Below are positions 58,231 through 64,000 of a DNA stretch of 64,000 bases, piece after piece. The notes beneath the pieces were generated by a model. That model was not told where the DNA came from and did not search any database. It saw nothing but the letters and a program-made list of their open reading frames with translations. Source of the stretch: Helicobacteraceae bacterium. GTDB lineage: Bacteria > Campylobacterota > Campylobacteria > Campylobacterales > SZUA-545. Where the stretch lies: assembly GCA_031286325.1 (NCBI GenBank), contig JAITUT010000096.1, forward strand, positions 1-64,000. Direction: 5' to 3'. The position numbers were made by a program, and so were the translations under genes. Each line of letters starts with the position of its first letter. The first letter of the stretch is position 1.

Positions 58231-60229
58231 CGATATTAAAATATCCACGAAACTAATTTTGATCGGAATGTTTTTCATAGTGCCTATGGCGACTTTATTT
58301 TATATGTCCATTTTGCCGCTTTTGACCTCTATTAAGGCGCGTGAAAACCGCATAGAATTGATTCAGGTGATCCGTCCCGTAACGCTTCTATTTGAGCTCT
58401 TGCCGCAACATTTAAGAATACGTTCGGAGCTTGAAGACGGCGATATTAAAGAAGTCGAGTTAAAAATAGAGGAACAACTAGCAATTTTGGACGCTAAAGG
58501 CTTTCATTCATTTTCGGCGGATTGGGTTGAGATAAAAACGCAAAATATGAATAATTGGCGCACGTTATTAAGAATGTATGTTGAATATATGAATACATCT
58601 ATTACGACATTAAAGCAACTTGAAGAGGACGACGTATTATTGTCTGTAAATGATCTGGCGAGTTATTACTTTGCGGATTTGAGTTTGGATAAAATCCCGA
58701 ATTTGGCGATTAGAGTAGTTAATATAGGCAATATCGTTCGCGCCGCTGTTTTCAGATCGCGATCGGAGGGTAAAAACGCTAATCAAGAGGCGATAAAATT
58801 TCTGCTGGAAAACCGCCTAAAAGAGTTAGGCGATAATTTGAATTTGCTCAGAAACGCAGAACATAGAGAAGTTCGCGAGGCGTTTTTAAACGGAGTGGCG
58901 AATTTGCAATTAAACGACTCTCACCGCAAAAACGCTACGATACAGTTAAATTCGCAACTTGAAATTTATACGATCGCGTTTCAAAAGTTCACGGACGATA
59001 TGGACGAGTTTATAAGAAAAGAGAAAAAAATAACCGATATTAACGAAATAGTTAAAAACACAAGCCAAGTATATATCGCGATCGGCAATTTGTGGAATTC
59101 TACATTAGACGAAATTGAGTTTTTGCTAAATGTAATGTTAGATGAAGATCGCAAAGAAATTTATGTGAGAATCGCGATCACAACGGCTGTTGTTTTATTA
59201 GCGATTTTGGTCGTGCTTTTCACGAGTTATTCAATACATAAATCGTCAAAAAATTTACAAACCGTATTTTCATCGCTTTCCAATCACGATCTAAGCGTAA
59301 CCGTTGATGCGCAATCAAGAGACGAATTCGGCGAATTAACGATCGCCTTTAACGACTTTCTAGCGGATTTGCGCGAAATTTTCGAGACATTCAAAAAGAA
59401 CGCGAATTTGGTAACGGACGCGGTATATGATTTGTCGGCTTCGGCGCGCGAAATCAGCGCGACCGCCAACGAGCAAAGCGCGGGCGTGCAGGAGATCGTA
59501 GCGACTATGGAGGGAAACAAAAATTTATCCGAGCAAGTCGCCTTGAAAACCACCGAAGTAGCCGATATCGCGGGCGATATGCAAAATTTAATCGCCAAAG
59601 GCGCGGCGTTACGCGACGCAAACCAGCGTCTTGTGCAAGAAATCCGCGATCAAAATAACAAAATTATTGACGAAATTAAAAATGTAGATGTGATGATCTC
59701 GCGTATTGCCGAGAGCACGAAAGATATTGATCACATCGCGGAGCAGACAAAACTCATCGCATTTAACGCCTCTTTGGAGGCGGCAGGCAGCGGCGAAAGC
59801 GGCGCGAGATTCGGCGTGGTCGCGAAAGAGATTCGGAAATTTTCGGATAATGTCGCCGAATCCACGAAAGAGATCAAAGCGCAAATTTACGAGGCGAAAA
59901 AAGCCGCGCAAGTGCTAATAGGCGAGGCGAACAACGGCAGCCGCCGCATTGAGCACGGCTACGAGCGAATGAATGAGCAAAAAGCGGTCTTTGAGGAGAT
60001 CGTCTCAAACGCGCAGAATGTCGCGGCGCGGAATATGCAGATAAGCAACCTCAGCAAACAGCAAGAATACGCCTCTTCGCAAATTTTTGAGACATTGAAA
60101 GAGATCGGCACCGGCGTTAGGCAATTTGTGATCGCCACAAACTCCAGCAGCAAGATCGCCGACAGCCTCAACGAAATGAGCGAAAAACTCAAAAACGCGA
60201 TTGAACGTTACAAAACGAGGGCGGAATAA
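58217..60229 (+). CDS. Methyl-accepting chemotaxis protein (transmembrane)
   Basis: Two TM segments flanking a helical periplasmic domain, HAMP-like region, signalling tip IDHIAEQTKLIAFNASLEAAGSGESGARFGVVAKEIRKFSDNVAESTKEI. Confidence 0.9.
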   Translation: MKSINDIKISTKLILIGMFFIVPMATLFYMSILPLLTSIKARENRIELIQVIRPVTLLFELLPQHLRIRSELEDGDIKEVELKIEEQLAILDAKGFHSFSADWVEIKTQNMNNWRTLLRMYVEYMNTSITTLKQLEEDDVLLSVNDLASYYFADLSLDKIPNLAIRVVNIGNIVRAAVFRSRSEGKNANQEAIKFLLENRLKELGDNLNLLRNAEHREVREAFLNGVANLQLNDSHRKNATIQLNSQLEIYTIAFQKFTDDMDEFIRKEKKITDINEIVKNTSQVYIAIGNLWNSTLDEIEFLLNVMLDEDRKEIYVRIAITTAVVLLAILVVLFTSYSIHKSSKNLQTVFSSLSNHDLSVTVDAQSRDEFGELTIAFNDFLADLREIFETFKKNANLVTDAVYDLSASAREISATANEQSAGVQEIVATMEGNKNLSEQVALKTTEVADIAGDMQNLIAKGAALRDANQRLVQEIRDQNNKIIDEIKNVDVMISRIAESTKDIDHIAEQTKLIAFNASLEAAGSGESGARFGVVAKEIRKFSDNVAESTKEIKAQIYEAKKAAQVLIGEANNGSRRIEHGYERMNEQKAVFEEIVSNAQNVAARNMQISNLSKQQEYASSQIFETLKEIGTGVRQFVIATNSSSKIADSLNEMSEKLKNAIERYKTRAE

Positions 60230-61170
60230 TGCGCGTTTTTCTGGAAAATTTCATCGCGCGATCAGCGAATATCGCGGAACGCGTTACGCGAATTTTCACG
60301 GTGCGCGCGGCGCGTTACGATCAACCAAAAGCGATAGTCAAGCCTGCGATCGCGTACAGGGATTGCGACAAATTCGCCGAAGCTCTCGCCGCCATTAAAA
60401 GCGCGAGCAATGAAATCAAAGAGGGGGCGGAGGATATGAGGAACGCTCTAAACGACTCCGCCGCCAAACTCAAAAACCAGATCGCGCTCAGCAAAGATTT
60501 AGCGGCTAGAAATCGCACGATCGCGCGCCTTGCGGAGAGGACGAATGTGAGTTTGAGCGCGAGCGCGAAGTCAATCGGCGCGAATTTGGCTCAAGCGGAT
60601 GCGATCAAAGTCGGTAAAGAGATGGAGATCGCCGCTGTGATGCGCCTTGCCGCGCAGTCGCAGAAAGCGCGCGAATATCTGCGCGAGATAGACGCATTGA
60701 CGACGCAGGCGAGGGCGCTTTCGTTTAACGGATCGTTGGAGGCGGCGAGCGCGGGCGAGAGCGGCAAACGCTTTTTGGTGATCGCGCAAGAGATTGAGCG
60801 TATGGCGACAGACGCGGCGATCTATACGCGCAACTTTCGCGGCTGGGCGGAGGAGTTATCGGAGGCGTGTAATTCGTTTGTGATCGCGGGAGAGAGCAGT
60901 TTGGAGCAGATTAGCGTCTCCAAAAAGATGATCGCGAGCGCGCTCGACGAAATCGGCGCCGTCAAAAGCCAGAGCGAAATCATTATGGAGGAGTGCGACC
61001 GCGCGTTGGAGGCGAGCGACCTTTCGGCGAACGCGCAATCCGAAGTTAAAGAAAAAGAATTGGAGCTAACAAGAAACGCGCTCATCGCCGAGAACGCCGA
61101 AAAGATCGCGCTCATTGCGGAGACGCTCTCAAAACTGCTGAAAGAACAAGCCTTAAAGGAGGCAAATTGA
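60229..61170 (+). CDS. Short MCP-like signalling protein without obvious TM
   Basis: Divergent tip IDALTTQARALSFNGSLEAASAGESGKRFLVIAQEIERMATDAA; ATGA overlap with upstream MCP. Confidence 0.75.
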   Translation: MRVFLENFIARSANIAERVTRIFTVRAARYDQPKAIVKPAIAYRDCDKFAEALAAIKSASNEIKEGAEDMRNALNDSAAKLKNQIALSKDLAARNRTIARLAERTNVSLSASAKSIGANLAQADAIKVGKEMEIAAVMRLAAQSQKAREYLREIDALTTQARALSFNGSLEAASAGESGKRFLVIAQEIERMATDAAIYTRNFRGWAEELSEACNSFVIAGESSLEQISVSKKMIASALDEIGAVKSQSEIIMEECDRALEASDLSANAQSEVKEKELELTRNALIAENAEKIALIAETLSKLLKEQALKEAN

Positions 61171-62222
61171 GGCGACTTCCAGCGGAGTGGGAGAAGCAAA
61201 GCGCGGTTTTAGTGGCGTTGCCGCGCGAAAAGAGTGATTGGAGTCCGTATTTGGGCGATATTTTGGAGTTTTACCGCGAGTTAATCACGGTGATCGCGCG
61301 ATACGAAAAGGTGATAGTCGTCTGCGCCGACGAGAAAAAAGCGCGGGAATTATTGGGGGCAAGCGCGCGCGAAGCGGTTTTTGTAGAGGCGCTCACGAAC
61401 GATACTTGGGCGCGGGATTTTGGCTTTATCACGGCGGAAGAGGATGGCGAGGCTGTTCTGCTGGATTACACTTTCAACGGCTGGGGGGCGAAGTTCGCGG
61501 CGGATTTGGACGATCAGGTTAATTCGCGCTTGATCGCGGCGGGGCTTTTTAGCGGCGCAAAATATGAGAAAAAATCGTTGATCTTGGAGGGCGGCAGCGT
61601 TGAGAGCGACGGTGCGGGCACGATAATGACTACCGCGACTTGCCTCTTCGCGCCGAATCGTAACTTTGGATTAACGCGAGAGGATTTTGAGCGCGAATTT
61701 GCGGCGGATTTCGGGGCTAAGCGCGGGCGCGTCTTGTGGCTGGAGAACGGGCGTCTGGAAAATGACGATACGGACGCGCATATTGACACTTTGGCGCGTT
61801 TCGCCTCGCCCGAGACAATTATGTATGTGGGTTGCGCCGACGCCAGCGATCCGCACTACGAGCCGCTGGCAAATATGAAGGACGAACTTATGGCGTTTCG
61901 CACGGCGGCGGGCAAGCCGTATAACTTGGTGGAGTTGCCAATGGCGGAGCCGATCTATTTTAATGGCGAGCGATTGCCCGCAACTTACGCGAATTTTTTG
62001 TTTGTGAATGGCGCGGTACTCGCGCCTACCTATGGAGAGCCCATTTGCGGATCGCGCGCGGACAAAGAGGCGTTAAATATTTTTCGAGAAACTTTTCCTA
62101 ATCGCGAGATTGTCCCGATCGATTGCCGCGTTCCGATACGCCAGCACGGGAGTCTTCACTGCCTTACTATGCAATTTCCGTCAATTATTTCTCGCGCTGG
62201 TAAAGCCGTCGCTACTTATTAG
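61167..62222 (+). CDS. Agmatine deiminase (PAD-porphyromonas family)
   Basis: RRLPAEWEKQSAVLVALPREKSDWSPYL...DTWARDFGFI...LEGGSVESDGAGTIMTTATCLFAPNRN...YGEPICGSRADKEALNIFRETFPNREIVPIDCRVPIRQHGSLHCLTMQFP. Confidence 0.93.
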   Translation: MRRLPAEWEKQSAVLVALPREKSDWSPYLGDILEFYRELITVIARYEKVIVVCADEKKARELLGASAREAVFVEALTNDTWARDFGFITAEEDGEAVLLDYTFNGWGAKFAADLDDQVNSRLIAAGLFSGAKYEKKSLILEGGSVESDGAGTIMTTATCLFAPNRNFGLTREDFEREFAADFGAKRGRVLWLENGRLENDDTDAHIDTLARFASPETIMYVGCADASDPHYEPLANMKDELMAFRTAAGKPYNLVELPMAEPIYFNGERLPATYANFLFVNGAVLAPTYGEPICGSRADKEALNIFRETFPNREIVPIDCRVPIRQHGSLHCLTMQFPSIISRAGKAVATY

Positions 62223-62246
62223 CGAGAACGCGCTTTGCCGCAATTG

Positions 62247-63173
62247 TTACCACCGCCAATACTTAAGGCGGCGTCTCCACTTGCGATAGGACATAAGCAA
62301 CTTATACAATCGCTTATTCTTTTTCAATAAGTCATAGCGCGATTCGGGATAAAAGTCCATCAACTCCGCAAAGTCTATTAACCCCGCGTTGGTAGATTCC
62401 CACTCTATATAACCTTTAAAAGCATTTACGGTTTTGCTGAGCATAGGCTCTAGCATATCTATGTTTTTGCCGTATTTGGAGCGTAGAAACTCTACAGTCT
62501 TTTTAAAGTTGATGCCTGCGTGGGTAGCGTTTCGCTCACGGTTGCTCGCCGAGTTAGACAAGCTATCGCTCCGATATCTGTAAAAGTATAGCGGCTCGTT
62601 CACAACACCGATAGTTTTGGCGTAGTAATACGCTTGGCGGGATAGGTAGGCATCTTCGCCATACTGATATGGGCTAAACTCGCACTTTTGATATACCTCT
62701 CTCTTAACAATTTTATTCCATAGGTATCCGTATTCATATGGCTCGGCTATCAACTTATCTCTTGAACAGGGTTTTATATTGTAGATTTTCTTTGTTATGT
62801 CATCAAACCCGCACACCGCAATATCCAGCCCCTCTCTGGCCGCTTTGTCTATAAGCAGAGCGAACATATTGGGCTTAATATAATCGTCGCTGTCTATAAA
62901 TATCACATATTCGCCGATCGCAATATCTAGTCCAGCCTTGCGCGAGAGACCCACGCCTATATTCTCCGCGTTATGGATCGCTTTTATTCTGTTATCTTTC
63001 GCGACGTATTCGTCTATTATCGCGCCGCAGTTATCGGGCGATTTGTCATTTACAAGTATCAACTCAAAATCAGCAAAAGCCTGCTTGAGTATGCTCTCTA
63101 CGCACTCTCTTAAATAAGGCTCCACATTGTAGATGGGAACTATTACGGATAGGCGCGGTTGGTTGGTTAACAT
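62247..63173 (-). CDS. Family 2 glycosyltransferase
   Basis: PRLSVIVPIYNVEPYLRECVESILKQAFADFELILVNDKSPDNCGAIIDEY...VIFIDSDDYIKPNMF. Confidence 0.93.
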   Translation of the reverse strand: MLTNQPRLSVIVPIYNVEPYLRECVESILKQAFADFELILVNDKSPDNCGAIIDEYVAKDNRIKAIHNAENIGVGLSRKAGLDIAIGEYVIFIDSDDYIKPNMFALLIDKAAREGLDIAVCGFDDITKKIYNIKPCSRDKLIAEPYEYGYLWNKIVKREVYQKCEFSPYQYGEDAYLSRQAYYYAKTIGVVNEPLYFYRYRSDSLSNSASNRERNATHAGINFKKTVEFLRSKYGKNIDMLEPMLSKTVNAFKGYIEWESTNAGLIDFAELMDFYPESRYDLLKKNKRLYKLLMSYRKWRRRLKYWRW

Positions 63174-63204
63174 AAACGTATTGTACCCTTTCGTGAAATA
63201 GCGG

Positions 63205-64000
63205 CTATTTTAACAAAATCATAGTTGCCAGCGTCAGAAATGTGAAAAATCCCGCAACATCTGTTACGGTCGTTAAAAGCGTGGAGCTAGCCACAGCAGG
63301 ATCAATATTGAAACGTTTTAACGTAAGCGGGATCATAGAGCCGAAAAATCCAGCGTAAAAAAAGTTGCAGAGCAACGCGAGTCCCACAGTTACGCCTAAG
63401 AGCGGCATTCCAAACCACAGCCACGCTAAAACTCCCGCCGCGCTCGCGAATAATCCGCCGTTTAATAATCCCGTCGCGATCTCGCGCGCCATTACCGAGA
63501 TCGTGTCGTTTAATTTCACTTGACCGAGCGCTAGTTTGCGCACGATCACAGTCAAGGTTTGCGTTCCAGCAACGCCGCCCATACTTGCGACAACGGGCAT
63601 AAAGACCGCCAAGGCGACAACTTGCTCGATCGCGTCCGTAAAGTGGCTCACGACCCAGCCGCCGAAAGTTGATGAAAAGAGGTTTAGAAGTAGCCACCTC
63701 GCCCGCGCGAAGGCGTTTTTGCTCACGCCGTCTTTGTGTTCCAAATCCTCGCCGACTTGCGCTAGAGCGTAAATTTGCTCGGTCGCTTGATCCTCGATCA
63801 AATCGTAAATATCATCGCTCGTGATCCGTCCCAAAAGGTGTCCAAAGTTATCCACCACCGCGATCGCCGCAAGGTCGTAACGCTCAACGGTTTGCGTAAC
63901 GGTCTCGATCGTGTCGTTGGCATAGACAAAAACAGGCTCGTCTAGATCGTCAATGCTCTCGGCGTAAGTTTTGTCCAGATCGAGCATTATCAGAGCCTCT
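63205..64000 (-). CDS. mgtE: Magnesium transporter MgtE, C-terminal part (5' end outside window)
   Basis: CBS segment YDLAAIAVVDNFGHLLGRITSDDIYDLI plus five-TM domain (VVALAVFMPVVASMGGVAGTQTLTVIVRKLALG). The frame stays open through position 64000. Confidence 0.9.
   Translation of the reverse strand, partial: EALIMLDLDKTYAESIDDLDEPVFVYANDTIETVTQTVERYDLAAIAVVDNFGHLLGRITSDDIYDLIEDQATEQIYALAQVGEDLEHKDGVSKNAFARARWLLLNLFSSTFGGWVVSHFTDAIEQVVALAVFMPVVASMGGVAGTQTLTVIVRKLALGQVKLNDTISVMAREIATGLLNGGLFASAAGVLAWLWFGMPLLGVTVGLALLCNFFYAGFFGSMIPLTLKRFNIDPAVASSTLLTTVTDVAGFFTFLTLATMILLK

Overview
The window looks like a contiguous chromosomal segment of a Campylobacterota (epsilonproteobacterial) genome. This is inferred from gene content and order: aroQ-pepP-folK-flhF-flhG-fliA-fliM-fliY, a Csd6/Pgp2-like peptidase, ccsBA, and an MqnP-like prenyltransferase. 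Most of it is ordinary: flagellar genes (flhA tail, flgI-flgJ-flgM-flgN-like-flgK, the flhF operon), an MSHA/Cts-type type IV pilus or competence operon, dnaK with a CIRCE operator, era, purH, ccsBA, mlaD-lptD, ndk-DUF177-rpmF-plsX-fabH, a chemosensory cluster without cheA, aguA, a glycosyltransferase and a partial mgtE. The accessory part is an AT-rich type IIS restriction-modification cassette (two adenine methyltransferases plus an AlwI/BstNBI-family nuclease) at 40.1-43.7 kb. The most interesting unexplained signal is a set of short palindromes. Some sit in intergenic regions as tandem double hairpins with compensatory stem changes. Others sit in frame inside coding sequences (mqnP-like gene, N-terminus of the pilus ATPase, N-terminal extension of Era, tail of a small membrane protein). 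This resembles Rickettsia-type palindromic elements, but I have not computed its significance. Other signals are a separate CCCCAAAAAT hairpin family, a (GTGCT)14 repeat, a 94-bp duplication at the era/csd6 junction, a frameshifted TPR remnant, and apparent enrichment of GCGATCGC (HIP1-like). No rRNA, tRNA or CRISPR array was recognised. All family assignments are from reading translations by eye; no searches were run.
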